NCBI RefSeq assembly: GCF_012027615.1
Contig: NZ_SNUT01000006.1
Coordinates: forward strand, 1-64,000
Direction of reading: 5' to 3'
DNA from: Thermococcus sp. 21S7
GTDB lineage: Archaea; Methanobacteriota_B; Thermococci; Thermococcales; Thermococcaceae
DNA: 64,000 nt
This document shows positions 16,081 to 28,339 of this stretch, piece after piece. The notes beneath the pieces are model-generated. The model searched no databases. It was not told where the DNA came from and saw nothing but the letters and a program-made list of their open reading frames with translations. Made by a program: the position numbers and the translations under genes. Positions within the stretch are counted from its first letter, which is position 1. The number at the start of each line of letters is the position of its first letter.

Positions 16081-17972
16081 GACGTGGCCAGCTCTTCTCA
16101 ATGGACGCGCTCATCTCGATAGTTCTCATAATCATGATACTCGGCACGGTCTCGGCGACCTCGGAGAGCCTGAAGAGCGAGATAGCATCGATGGTCGGAT
16201 GGTACGAGAGGGCCAATATAGCGGACAACATGCTGGACGTGCTGACGAAGAGTCCTGGGGAGCCGGAGGACTGGAATGAAGCGACGGGAGACATAAGGAT
16301 GGTGGGATTGCGGGATTCCACTGAAGGCTATCTCGATTACACAAAACTTGAATCCCTCATGTCAGCGGTGTCTTCTGGCGATACATCAATAACAAACGCT
16401 TTGTGCAATCTCTCTGGAGGAAACAACTTCGAGCTGGCAACTTACCTAACGGAATACACCATAGAGGCTAGTTTGTTGAGAAAGGTGAAAGAAGGACTCC
16501 CCGGGTTTATTACAACGTGCGACCCCACTGAACTGCCCACCGACAGCGACGTTACCGCCTACTGCCCATCAGGGACGTTTGAATTCCAGAGTTCCAGTGG
16601 AAGTCCCAGGGCTAACAATCAGTACACAAACAGCGGTGGCTCGGTCTGCATCCTGAATCCCACCACCATAGCAGGAAGGGGTAGCAACCCATACCAGGTC
16701 ACCCTCAGCGCCGGCTACTTCGCAGTTGATGGAGACCTCGCACTGAGTGTGGCCCAGCTCACCGTTTCAGCAGGAGACATATACGTCAACGGCGACCTCT
16801 CGATTGAAATCCAGGGTAATCCGGCCATTCCAGACATATCCCTCAGCGGCTATAACCTCTATGTTAACGGCACAGTCTCAGTGTCCAAAGGACAGATAAG
16901 TATAAGCGGTGGCTCCCTCTACGTTTTCAACCCCGACGATTCAAGCCCTGCAATTTATCTGGGAAGGAGTCAAGGAAACTCACCTGGGGGGGATATGACA
17001 GCCAATACTGTTTACATTCACTTCGACGGGTATTGGTTCGCGATAATCGGGGATCCTCTGGAAAAATCCAACTGGTACGTTAATATAAACGGGAACTGGG
17101 TGCCCATAGCAAATTCGGGAATAAGCTGGGATACATCTTCGACCGGCCAGTCTACGGATGTGAAGATTAACGGTAGGATAATCATAGAAAACGCTGACCG
17201 CCTCACAATCAACGGCGGAAGCTTGGACCCATTCGATGAGGGGTATTCGTTTGAAAACGTTGCACCCCCGTGCATCCTTTACTCGGGAGAATCTGGAATG
17301 GTGCTGAGGATTTCGAGCATCAACGTAACCTATCAGCTCCCGTCGTTTTTTGACGTCTCAATCACCGGGAAAAAGGTAGCAGTCATAAACTGCACCTCCG
17401 TAACCGATGAGAGAACAATCCAAGACTCGAAAAACTCATCCCCATGGATTGAATATACGGAAAGACGGGTTCCAATGTTAAAAAAGGTCTATTCCCAGCA
17501 GTACACATTAACACCGGGCAAATTACCCGAGGAGATATACTCCGGAACAATTGACCAGTACACTAGCGGCATGATGAACATCACGTTCCCAGGTGGTGTG
17601 GATGAGGGAAACCTAACACTATTATCGGTGTTCACAACACCTGATTACACTGGACATTCGATTGTGGCATTCATCAAAACCCAAGATGGGTGGATTTATG
17701 GAGCAAATATGACCAAAATCTATCCAACGTACAACGTCTCGGGAACACCGAAAAACTGCGAGATTGAGATTAACAACAACCATGCCACCATGTCACTGTT
17801 GTGTCTCGTCCCTCCCGCAGAACTTGATAAAAGCGTTACATTCACAATATGGGCATACAGTCTGGAGGGCTTTCCCCAGGTCAAAATAGAGGATGCTGGA
17901 AATCTCGACGTGTACCTTAAACCCGTGAGACAGATAGGAGTTATAAGACTCTGGGTATGGCCGAGAAGGTGA
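16077..17972 (+). CDS. Large surface protein with pilin-type N-terminus (4)
   Basis: A 631-residue protein starting at GTG, MRRGQLFSMDALISIVLII, a short pilin-type leader with Asp at +6. After the membrane helix comes a long extracellular part. Residues about 210-300 contain repeating strands (LSVAQLTVSAGDIYVNGDLSIE, SGYNLYVNGTVSVSKGQISISGGSLYV) that look like a right-handed beta-helix or stalk. Pilin-like stem plus a large head is the plan of pilus-tip or adhesin subunits. Six cysteines lie in the head. Confidence 0.75.
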   Translation: MRRGQLFSMDALISIVLIIMILGTVSATSESLKSEIASMVGWYERANIADNMLDVLTKSPGEPEDWNEATGDIRMVGLRDSTEGYLDYTKLESLMSAVSSGDTSITNALCNLSGGNNFELATYLTEYTIEASLLRKVKEGLPGFITTCDPTELPTDSDVTAYCPSGTFEFQSSSGSPRANNQYTNSGGSVCILNPTTIAGRGSNPYQVTLSAGYFAVDGDLALSVAQLTVSAGDIYVNGDLSIEIQGNPAIPDISLSGYNLYVNGTVSVSKGQISISGGSLYVFNPDDSSPAIYLGRSQGNSPGGDMTANTVYIHFDGYWFAIIGDPLEKSNWYVNINGNWVPIANSGISWDTSSTGQSTDVKINGRIIIENADRLTINGGSLDPFDEGYSFENVAPPCILYSGESGMVLRISSINVTYQLPSFFDVSITGKKVAVINCTSVTDERTIQDSKNSSPWIEYTERRVPMLKKVYSQQYTLTPGKLPEEIYSGTIDQYTSGMMNITFPGGVDEGNLTLLSVFTTPDYTGHSIVAFIKTQDGWIYGANMTKIYPTYNVSGTPKNCEIEINNNHATMSLLCLVPPAELDKSVTFTIWAYSLEGFPQVKIEDAGNLDVYLKPVRQIGVIRLWVWPRR

Positions 17973-17978
17973 AGACTA

Positions 17979-20609
17979 ATGCGGAGGGGGTTCATTTTCA
18001 CGCTCGATGCTCTGCTCGCGGTAATGCTCGTGACGATCATAGTCGTGGGTATAATCGGGGTGACTAGCAACGCTTCAAGTGTTTACACGACCCAGATTCG
18101 AGGAGAGAACAAACAGATGGCAGAAAACCTGCTAGAGACCTTCAGGACAGTGCCGCTGAGCAATTTGGTGTCCCCTACTCAGATAGAAAAATGGATAAAT
18201 GGAACGGATCCCGTTCTGGATTTAACCTATGTAAATCCCCAAATGCCACCGCTCCAGATAGTCGCAACTTACTGGGCGCTAAACTCAACAGGATACAAAC
18301 AGAAAGCTGAGGCCATAATGAAGTACCTCCTAGACAACCTCGCAGGCGGCTACAAGTACCAGCTGATAATAAACAACTACACCAGCCCGTATCTCACCTT
18401 CGACAACTCTTACGAGAACGCGAGCGATGTTGGCTCTGCAACTGCTATGGTCAGCGGATACGTCTCCAATGAGACGCCGCGGGGATACGTTGCGAAGGCA
18501 TATCTGACGAAGATGGTGGCCGCACAGGAAAAGCTCGTCGGGATACAGAGAGTTCTGGCGGGTGGAGAATATTGTTCGAAGCCGGAACCGTTAGATTATG
18601 ATGACTATACGTTAACCGTTTCGTCCATTTACCTTGATTACCAGACTGTCCCAGGGGATGAGAATACTGTTCAGTCAGGCAGCAGTTTCAGGCTAAGTGG
18701 CTACTATGCTGAAGGAAACGTGAATGTTGATGAGGACTTAAGTGGGTGGAGCGTTGAGTATTACAATGATATTGTGTATGATCCTCTGAATGACCGCTAT
18801 CTGTACACCGGGTATATTATACTGACGAACGGTGTGAAGACCATAGAATTGTACTTAAACAGGAGGTTCTCCAGTTTTACTACACGATATGAAGTCCAAG
18901 AAATAATATATAAAGACGCTAATGGGAACCAAGCAGTCATATCTTTAAACGACGGAATTTACGTTGAGGTCAGCTGGAGCTGGGATTGGGGATGGTATAT
19001 TTCCTCTTCGAGGGCTTATACGACTGTTCCAAACATTGACAGTGCAGTTTATCGTATTCCGGTTCCTCCCTATACCTGCAACTGGAGGGATTACAGTGAT
19101 AACTCCCTCGATGTTAAGTTCAATATCGAGCTTCCGGAAGACCTTACACCTATTGAAGGCACTTTAAGCGTCTACACCAGAAAGCTCGGCAACACTTTTG
19201 ACCTGGTAAAGTTCAACAATGCCGAATGGCACAACAGAGAGGGCGAGCTTACGATTCCTCCAGACGAGATAAAGCCCACCAATTTAGTCGAGCTTAAAGT
19301 ATCCCCTTACAGCTCCGATGAACTTGGTCTGGGAAGTGGTAGCTGGGTTTACCTCAAATACAGAACATCCACTCCCAAAGCCGATGATCCAGGTTTGGTC
19401 AAACTCTACACCATAACAAGTGAAGGGACGGGGATATACTACCTCAACTCCCTATTTGTCCCCGGCAGCATCACAGGGATCAACATCAAGCTCACCGTCG
19501 AAGGCGTCCACGAAGTCAGGATTTACTACTCCAACGGGACAGCTCTGAATTTAGTCTACGAGAACACCAGCGTGCCCACAGATTTAACGACGATAACAAT
19601 AGACAATGAAACCCTTATGAAAGGTCAACCGAGTTTGGGAATAAAAGGTCTGCTGAACTATACAACTCTGCAGGAACTCAGCAAAAAGAACTTCAACCTG
19701 ATCATAACCTTAGACGCTAAGTACGAAGACGGGGATTTGCTGTACGCAGGGCAGGATTATCACGTCGAATGGAACAATCAGAGAATCCTCCATGGATATC
19801 CGGACTCGTATATAAACATCACATATATCCCCAAGGTCACAACCACACGGTTCACCATTCCAATAGAAGAGACCCATGAACTCAGCTCCGACAGCTACAC
19901 AGAGATGCATTTCAATTACTACCTGCCTGACAAAGCTCAGCCCTGGTACGTTGATGTATGGACAGGAATAAGTTACACCCCTGGATCAATCGATCCGTCC
20001 CACAATATAATCCTAAAAGAAGGCCCGTATCAGCAGGAATTTTTAAGATTTCCCCTTGACATATATTTAATTCGTGTTGCCTACACTAGGATATCACCCG
20101 ATATTATGGTAAACGGTTCCACTAACAAGTTCAAGATTGAAAGTGGAGACCAATACTACGGATTCAGAGCAGGTGTGAGCCGCGCCATAGTCCATTACTT
20201 CCTCAAGGGCTATGCCGGCTATGGAAGGATATTCACCTACTACGCCCAGGACAACGCCTGCGGCTACAACCTAACCTACTGGTACGACATCGGCAATGGA
20301 GCCCAACCTGGCACTGTCCTTATCGGCAACTGCCCACCCAGCGAGAGCCCCAAACCGCTAACAACATACAATCTCACACCATGGAAATATGCCCTAGACG
20401 ATGCCATATACCGCCTCTTTGTTCAGCTGGGAGCGGAAGAGCATTCAGCCGACCAGATAAAACTTGACAACACCTTGATGCCGGGCACGGGAGAAAACCC
20501 CATCCGCATAGAACTCAAAGGCCTTGCGGGCAAAGCGATTGGAATAAAGAACGTGCCCACCACAGGAGAGGCAATCCAGGTAACCCTTCGTATATGGAGG
20601 GGTAGATAA
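17979..20609 (+). CDS. Large surface protein with pilin-type N-terminus (5)
   Basis: An 876-residue protein, MRRGFIFTLDALLAVMLVTIIVVGIIG, again a pilin-like leader with Asp at +5 and one membrane helix. The rest is extracellular, rich in Tyr, Asn, Thr and Ser with many NXT/S sites, and without repeats that I can assign. The N-terminal plan is shared with the gene before it. Codon use is more AT-rich than in the ribosomal region. The next gene overlaps the stop by one base. Confidence 0.75.
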   Translation: MRRGFIFTLDALLAVMLVTIIVVGIIGVTSNASSVYTTQIRGENKQMAENLLETFRTVPLSNLVSPTQIEKWINGTDPVLDLTYVNPQMPPLQIVATYWALNSTGYKQKAEAIMKYLLDNLAGGYKYQLIINNYTSPYLTFDNSYENASDVGSATAMVSGYVSNETPRGYVAKAYLTKMVAAQEKLVGIQRVLAGGEYCSKPEPLDYDDYTLTVSSIYLDYQTVPGDENTVQSGSSFRLSGYYAEGNVNVDEDLSGWSVEYYNDIVYDPLNDRYLYTGYIILTNGVKTIELYLNRRFSSFTTRYEVQEIIYKDANGNQAVISLNDGIYVEVSWSWDWGWYISSSRAYTTVPNIDSAVYRIPVPPYTCNWRDYSDNSLDVKFNIELPEDLTPIEGTLSVYTRKLGNTFDLVKFNNAEWHNREGELTIPPDEIKPTNLVELKVSPYSSDELGLGSGSWVYLKYRTSTPKADDPGLVKLYTITSEGTGIYYLNSLFVPGSITGINIKLTVEGVHEVRIYYSNGTALNLVYENTSVPTDLTTITIDNETLMKGQPSLGIKGLLNYTTLQELSKKNFNLIITLDAKYEDGDLLYAGQDYHVEWNNQRILHGYPDSYINITYIPKVTTTRFTIPIEETHELSSDSYTEMHFNYYLPDKAQPWYVDVWTGISYTPGSIDPSHNIILKEGPYQQEFLRFPLDIYLIRVAYTRISPDIMVNGSTNKFKIESGDQYYGFRAGVSRAIVHYFLKGYAGYGRIFTYYAQDNACGYNLTYWYDIGNGAQPGTVLIGNCPPSESPKPLTTYNLTPWKYALDDAIYRLFVQLGAEEHSADQIKLDNTLMPGTGENPIRIELKGLAGKAIGIKNVPTTGEAIQVTLRIWRGR

Positions 20610-21724
20610 TGCGCAGAGGATATCTGCTCAACGTCACAGTATTACTCCTTATTATCCCTCTCCTTCTTCTTGCGGCGACATACCAGCAAGCAACGGGATA
20701 CATAATCAACTCCCAATCCCAGAGAACCCTGATTGAAAGGCAGTACTTCAGCATAAACAACATCCAGGATGACCTTCAGAACACCATCGAGTTGAGCTTT
20801 AAAAGAGCATATTTAACCCTAACCGAATACGTTATCGACAATGACTTTGTGGATAATTCCTCCCTTGAACTCAAGAACCTCATCGTCTATGGAACCTTGA
20901 ACGGGGTTCCCCAGGGAAACATGAAGAATCTCACAATCCGGAAATGGTTCACGAACACCGTTGATTACATGAACTCAGTCGGCCTTAAAATAGAGCCGTC
21001 CAATCCGGATGAGTTCGTGAACAACCACCTCGAAATCACTGTGGCACCCCTTGACTCATTCCATGTCGCAGTTCGGGTGAGGATAAAGAACATAACCATT
21101 AGAGATAGCTCAGGGGTTGTTAGATACTCGGGTGACATTCCCTCAGGGAAGGGACAGTATATATACTCCGTCATAAGTGTTGTCGGATTCGAAGACCCCT
21201 TCATTGTCAGGGAGCTTAACGGCCTCTATACGAGAGTTATAACCCCCTGCAGGATATCGTTCCCCGGAAAGACCTATGGGTACTACAACGTATCCAGCCG
21301 AGAGGATATGGATGAGCTGGTACTCAATTGGTGCTATCTCGGACTCCCGGACAATTCTTCTGCAGGCATGTACTACCCCACAATCCTGGAGAGATTCGAA
21401 GGTAACATGGATCAGCATGACTATTACGTAGAACTAGCCAGGGAGTTCCAAAAGGATTTGGGGTTCACCCAAAATCTTTCTGTAGGCCTCGAAACGTTTC
21501 TTGTTCCCGACGCAACAATTGACCCCACACTACTGGGCGCACTGGATAGTGTTGATGCAGGCCTTCCTGCCCCGTACAGCAACGTAACCAGTGTATCATA
21601 CTATTTCCTCAAATGTATGGTTGATAAGGACGTAACCTACTGCAAAGAAACGACATGGAAATCTTCGGAGTATCCTGCTTTCCAGCTGGACGATATAACC
21701 AAAAAACTTGTATTTGGACAATAA
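20609..21724 (+). CDS. Surface protein with degenerate pilin-type N-terminus (6)
   Basis: A 371-residue protein, MRRGYLLNVTVLLLIIPLLLLAAT, with the basic start and hydrophobic helix of its neighbours but without the acidic residue at +5, so processing by the pilin peptidase is less certain. The extracellular part has 4-5 cysteines (TPCRISF, LNWCYLG, LKCMVD, TYCKET). TAATG at 20607-20611 couples it to the upstream gene. Confidence 0.75.
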   Translation: MRRGYLLNVTVLLLIIPLLLLAATYQQATGYIINSQSQRTLIERQYFSINNIQDDLQNTIELSFKRAYLTLTEYVIDNDFVDNSSLELKNLIVYGTLNGVPQGNMKNLTIRKWFTNTVDYMNSVGLKIEPSNPDEFVNNHLEITVAPLDSFHVAVRVRIKNITIRDSSGVVRYSGDIPSGKGQYIYSVISVVGFEDPFIVRELNGLYTRVITPCRISFPGKTYGYYNVSSREDMDELVLNWCYLGLPDNSSAGMYYPTILERFEGNMDQHDYYVELAREFQKDLGFTQNLSVGLETFLVPDATIDPTLLGALDSVDAGLPAPYSNVTSVSYYFLKCMVDKDVTYCKETTWKSSEYPAFQLDDITKKLVFGQ

Positions 21725-21735
21725 GGGGGATTAAA

Positions 21736-22494
21736 ATGAACCTCGATGATCTGCTATACAATATTGGCCTAATCGCAGAAAAAGCAGGGGATGGTATAAG
21801 GCGAGCAGTAAAAAATGCATTTTTCCCAGTTCCCTCGGAAGAGCCACCCTCCGTGTGGTTATCCAAGAGAATAACCGAGAGAAAAGACCTCACACCCCAT
21901 GAACTCATCAGTCTCCACCTCCAGCTCTGCTTTATGGCCTACCTCGCGGTTAACTTCGTTATTGTCTTCGTAGCCGGCACTCCATTATACCTGCTGGCGG
22001 TTTCGATTCCATACTTCCTCTACCTCCGCTACTTCCTCGTTAGTTACGGAAACTTTCTCATCGAAGAGAAGCCGTACAGGGTTTTCTACGTGGGAATTTC
22101 CGCCATCTCTTTCCTCGCATTCCTCGGTTATTCAATCCTAAAGCAGTTCGCCCCAGAAATCTACTATTACTACGTCTACGTCGCGATTATAGCCATTGCA
22201 GTCCTCGTTTTCCGCTGGCATTTCAAAAACTCCTACGGCCGCGAGTACACCTACGGAACGATCGAGGAAGTCAAGGGCGACCTGGTCAGAGTCTTCATCC
22301 ACGACGACATAGCGGCCAACATCAAGCCTGGCTTCTACTGGCTCCCGGCGGTAGAGGAGGCAGAGCCCGGAAGGGTTGTGAAGATTCTCGTGGAGGACAG
22401 AACCTTCAGAAGTGCCCGACCCGCAAGGATACTGGAGGTCTACCTCGGTCAGTCCTCCCAGAGCTCGACTGAACCGAAGGAAGAAACCGAATGA
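21736..22494 (+). CDS. DUF2101-type membrane protein
   Basis: A 252-residue protein starting at ATG 21736 behind AAGGGGG. A soluble N-terminus (1-65) is followed by four membrane segments between about 68 and 155 (FMAYLAVNFVIVFVAGTPLYLL, VSIPYFLYLRYFLV, VFYVGISAISFLAFLGY, YVAIIAIAVLVF) and a cytoplasmic C-terminal domain with YGREYTYGTIEEVKGDLVRVF. It resembles DUF2101 proteins of Thermococcales. It ends the pilin-like cluster and may serve as its membrane platform; no assembly ATPase is in the window. Confidence 0.72.
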   Translation: MNLDDLLYNIGLIAEKAGDGIRRAVKNAFFPVPSEEPPSVWLSKRITERKDLTPHELISLHLQLCFMAYLAVNFVIVFVAGTPLYLLAVSIPYFLYLRYFLVSYGNFLIEEKPYRVFYVGISAISFLAFLGYSILKQFAPEIYYYYVYVAIIAIAVLVFRWHFKNSYGREYTYGTIEEVKGDLVRVFIHDDIAANIKPGFYWLPAVEEAEPGRVVKILVEDRTFRSARPARILEVYLGQSSQSSTEPKEETE

Positions 22495-22724
22495 AGCAGG
22501 AGAAGATATATCGAGTGGCAGGGCTCGACGAGGTTCGTCTTGACGAATCCCTCACCGTTTTTCTTTATCTCCAGGGGCTCGACACCGCGACATTCGGGGA
22601 GGATTATGACGGAGTCTTCACCCCCCACAACACGGAAGCCGAGCCCTTCGCAGACCTTTTCCAGGAAATCCCTGAATTCCTCCCAGCCATCAATGCTGAT
22701 GCGGTAGTATATCGTGTGCCCCAA
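22449..22724 (-). CDS. Conserved-looking small protein, function unknown
   Basis: A 91-residue minus-strand protein (MGHTIYYRISIDGWEEFRDFLEKV, PECRGVEPLEIKKNGEGFVKTN, ending SFGSVELWED). Composition and length look like a real soluble alpha/beta protein. It has a promoter (ACTTTTTAAAG at about 22750-22766, minus strand). It overlaps the DUF2101 gene end by 46 bases and competes with a plus-strand ORF at 22491-22751 that lacks promoter and ribosome binding site. No function can be given. Confidence 0.7.
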   Translation of the reverse strand: MGHTIYYRISIDGWEEFRDFLEKVCEGLGFRVVGGEDSVIILPECRGVEPLEIKKNGEGFVKTNLVEPCHSIYLLLLHSVSSFGSVELWED

Positions 22725-22868
22725 ACTATCACCACATATAGTAAGGACTAAACTTTAAAAAGTTTTCTAATTTGCAATCTTCGAGCGTAACCAGGGAACT
22801 TTTCAGGCAGAGTCCCGCGAAGGGAAGCGAGAGGATAGAATCCCCGCCAAAAAGAGTGGAGGGGGCGA

Positions 22869-23438
22869 CTAGCTGAGCTCCCCGCAGAGCCTCGCGAAGT
22901 TGCGGTATACCTCCGAACCGTGCTCGGTGTGGAACACCTCGGGGTGGAACTGCACGCCGTATATCGGCAGGCTCTCGTGCTTCATGGCCTCGACCGGACA
23001 GGTTTCACTTCTGGCCAAGAGCCTGAAGCCCTTGGGGAGCTCCTTCACCTCGTCCATGTGGCTCTCCCAGACCCTGAGCCTCTTCGGAAGTCCCAGGAAG
23101 ATGTCGTTCTCCTCCAGTATCTCCACTTCAACGAGGCTGTATTCGGCCTTTTCGCCCCTTCCGACCTTTCCGCCGAAGTGCTTCGCTATCAGCTGGTGGC
23201 CGAGGCAGATGCCAAGGATCGGGACGTTGAACTCGTCGTAGTGCTCCAATATGACGGAGCAGTTGCCGGTCTTCTCGATATCCGGGCCGCCTGAGAAGAT
23301 TATGCCATTTGGTTTCATAGCCTTTATCTCCTCAAGCGGCGTCGTGTTGGGGATTATCTTGGCCTCAACTCCAAGGTATCGTAGAGTCCTCCAAATCCTG
23401 TGGACGTATTGACCTCCGTTGTCCATAATCAAAATCAT
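22869..23438 (-). CDS. guaAA: GMP synthase glutaminase subunit A
   Basis: Releases ammonia from glutamine for GMP formation. In archaea this subunit is separate from the ATP-pyrophosphatase. The 189-residue class I amidotransferase shows GGPDIEKTG, the nucleophile elbow LGICLGHQL (Cys near 76) and GVQFHPE with the catalytic His-x-Glu. Its start overlaps the end of the PIN-domain toxin gene by four bases, so it is now translated behind a toxin-antitoxin module instead of next to guaAB. Confidence 0.96.
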   Translation of the reverse strand: MILIMDNGGQYVHRIWRTLRYLGVEAKIIPNTTPLEEIKAMKPNGIIFSGGPDIEKTGNCSVILEHYDEFNVPILGICLGHQLIAKHFGGKVGRGEKAEYSLVEVEILEENDIFLGLPKRLRVWESHMDEVKELPKGFRLLARSETCPVEAMKHESLPIYGVQFHPEVFHTEHGSEVYRNFARLCGELS

Positions 23439-23881
23439 CCACTCACCTCCAAGAGTTTGAAGAACTCAGGGGATTCCTCGACCAAATAGAATGCCCTCAA
23501 GCCCAGGGATTTGGCCAGTTCGGCCATCTTTCTGTCGTTCGTAACTAAAACGGCGTCCAGATAACGTGCGGTTGCAATGAAGTAAATATCTGAGGCATTG
23601 TGGTGTGTCTGAAAGGCCACATCTCGAAGCTCTTCGATGAGCAGTTCCTCGGGAACCCACGCAACGATTTCACTGTAGTAATTTAACGCTCTCTCAACTT
23701 GGTCGTGCTCGAAATACCTCGAAAGAACCGCAACGAACTCAACCTCCCCTAGACGAGGAGCGTAAAGCTCTATCAGACCAAGATGTGAGTACTCTATGAC
23801 TTTCTCAGCAACCTCTGTCCTATCCGGGTAGAAACTGGAGAACAGATGAAAAATAACGGAAGTGTCAATGACAACCCTCAT
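23435..23881 (-). CDS. vapC: PIN-domain toxin (VapC family)
   Basis: A 148-residue PIN nuclease, [16 protein letters not shown], with the acidic residues expected in the active site: Asp6, the Glu of GEVEFV, Asp in [12 protein letters not shown] and Asp of [14 protein letters not shown] toxins cut tRNA or rRNA when the antitoxin is lost. The ATGA at 23878-23881 overlaps the antitoxin stop, and the 3' end overlaps guaAA. Confidence 0.9.
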   Translation of the reverse strand: MRVVIDTSVIFHLFSSFYPDRTEVAEKVIEYSHLGLIELYAPRLGEVEFVAVLSRYFEHDQVERALNYYSEIVAWVPEELLIEELRDVAFQTHHNASDIYFIATARYLDAVLVTNDRKMAELAKSLGLRAFYLVEESPEFFKLLEVSG

Positions 23882-24087
23882 GTCTCCTCCTCCCTTAGGC
23901 GAAGGAGGTAGTCTGTGGGATCCTCCTTGAACTTCTCAGGTGTCACTTCCTTCCTCATCTCCCTTGCCAGTTTGAGGAAGTCATCGCTGTAAATCCTCAC
24001 CCTGAGCCTCTGCCCCTCCCTCAGCTTCAGGGGTTTAATGGGCCTCAGCACGCCGTTCTCGTAGACGACCTCGATAATTTCCCCCAT
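23878..24087 (-). CDS. DUF104 (AF2212-like) antitoxin
   Basis: A 69-residue protein from ATG 24087 (MGEIIEVVYENGVLRPIKPLKL), behind GGTGAG. The frame is open 15 codons further up, but that stretch overlaps the guaAB end and lacks a ribosome binding site. The short beta-hairpin start and the helical tail are typical of DUF104 antitoxins, which pair with PIN toxins. A TATA-like TTTTAAAC at about 24097-24107 could give the pair its own promoter. Confidence 0.88.
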   Translation of the reverse strand: MGEIIEVVYENGVLRPIKPLKLREGQRLRVRIYSDDFLKLAREMRKEVTPEKFKEDPTDYLLRLREEET

Positions 24088-24128
24088 ACTCTCACCGTTT
24101 AAAATTGGAAGCGAAGGTAAATAAGCTT

Positions 24129-25052
24129 TCACTCGAACTCAATCGTCGCCGGGGGCTTGTTGGTGATGTCGTAGAGCACCCTTCCGACCTCGGGTATCTC
24201 GCTGGTTATGCGGAACGCTATCCTCTGAAGGACATCGAAGGGAACGTTCATGGCGTTGGCAGTCATGCCGTCGAGGCTCTCAACGACGCGGACGGCGATC
24301 GTTTCCTTGTAGGCCCTTATGTCGCCCTGAACGCCAACGGTCTTCACTCCCAGCAGAACCGCGAAGGCCTGCCAGGGCTTTAGACCGGCCTTCTCGATCT
24401 CCTCCTCGACTATGGCGTTCGCCTCTCTTACGATGGCAACCTTCTCCGGCGTGACCTCCCCAAGGACGCGGACTGCCAATCCCGGCCCCGGGAAGGGCAT
24501 GCGGTTGTATATCTTCTCAGGCAGACCGAGTTCCTTACCCAGCTCCCTGACCTCGTCCTTGTAGAGGTCGCGGAGCGGCTCTATCAGCTTGAGGTTGAGC
24601 CTCTCCGGGAGTCCGCCAACGTTGTGGTGGCTCTTGATTTTCCCCTTGCTCTCGATCCAGTCCGGGGCTATCGTTCCCTGGATGAGGAACTGGGCGTCGA
24701 TCTCCCCCGCGACCTCTTCAAACACCTCGATGAAGACCCTCCCGATTATCTTCCTCTTCTCCTCGGGGTCGGTTATGCCCGCCAAAGCCTCGAAAAAGCG
24801 CTCGCTCGCGTCAACATAGTGCAGGTTCAGCCCGAACTCGTCCCTGAATGTCCTGACGACGAATTCAGGCTCACCCTTCCTCATGAAGCCGGTGTTGACG
24901 AAAACCGCGTGGAGCTTATCGCCTATGGCCTTGTGAGCGAGCACAGCCGCAACGGAGCTGTCAACGCCGCCGGAGAGTGCTATTATAGCCTTACCATCGC
25001 CGACCGTTTCCCTAATCTCCTCAACCTTCTCCTCGATGAACCTCTCCCACAT
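24129..25052 (-). CDS. guaAB: GMP synthase ATP-pyrophosphatase subunit B
   Basis: Adenylates XMP and transfers ammonia to give GMP, with the ammonia coming from GuaAA. The start ATG 25052 ([13 protein letters not shown]) lies behind AGGTGGTG; the frame also reads eight codons further up. The 307-residue protein has the PP-motif [12 protein letters not shown] (about 33-44), the oligomerisation part [13 protein letters not shown] and the C-terminal [12 protein letters not shown]. The promoter GTTTATAAATT lies at about 25086-25097. A toxin-antitoxin pair separates it from guaAA. Confidence 0.97.
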   Translation of the reverse strand: MWERFIEEKVEEIRETVGDGKAIIALSGGVDSSVAAVLAHKAIGDKLHAVFVNTGFMRKGEPEFVVRTFRDEFGLNLHYVDASERFFEALAGITDPEEKRKIIGRVFIEVFEEVAGEIDAQFLIQGTIAPDWIESKGKIKSHHNVGGLPERLNLKLIEPLRDLYKDEVRELGKELGLPEKIYNRMPFPGPGLAVRVLGEVTPEKVAIVREANAIVEEEIEKAGLKPWQAFAVLLGVKTVGVQGDIRAYKETIAVRVVESLDGMTANAMNVPFDVLQRIAFRITSEIPEVGRVLYDITNKPPATIEFE

Positions 25053-25121
25053 GAGCACCACCTTTTTGCCAACCATTCGGACGTCAATTTATAAACCTAT
25101 CCGAGCGGGGATTAGACAGTT

Positions 25122-28255
<3,134 letters not shown>

Positions 28256-28271
28256 GATTGACCCTCCTTTA

Positions 28272-28333
28272 TTGACGAATTAATGTAAAAAAGTTTTGTT
28301 TTTAAGGTTTATTTTGACGGAAAAATGTTAAAC
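28272..28333 (-). promoter_or_regulatory. purL promoter with purine-type elements
   Basis: Plus-strand order: palindrome-like TTGACGA-ATTA-ATGTAAA (28272-28289), TATA TTTTTAAGG (28299-28307) and the upstream element AAAAATGTTAAAC (28321-28333). Relative to the gene the palindrome covers the start-site region and the element lies upstream of TATA. The same order and spacing are seen before purD, purT and purC. Confidence 0.5.
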
Positions 28334-28339
28334 AAAAGA

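Noticed and set aside
22491-22751. A plus-strand ORF overlapping the DUF2101 gene end
   Set aside because: The minus-strand ORF at the same place has a promoter and better composition.
22752-22868. GC-rich gap between the small minus-strand gene and guaAA, considered as an RNA gene
   Set aside because: No long stem or known boxes; it contains the promoter of the small gene and otherwise nothing I can support.
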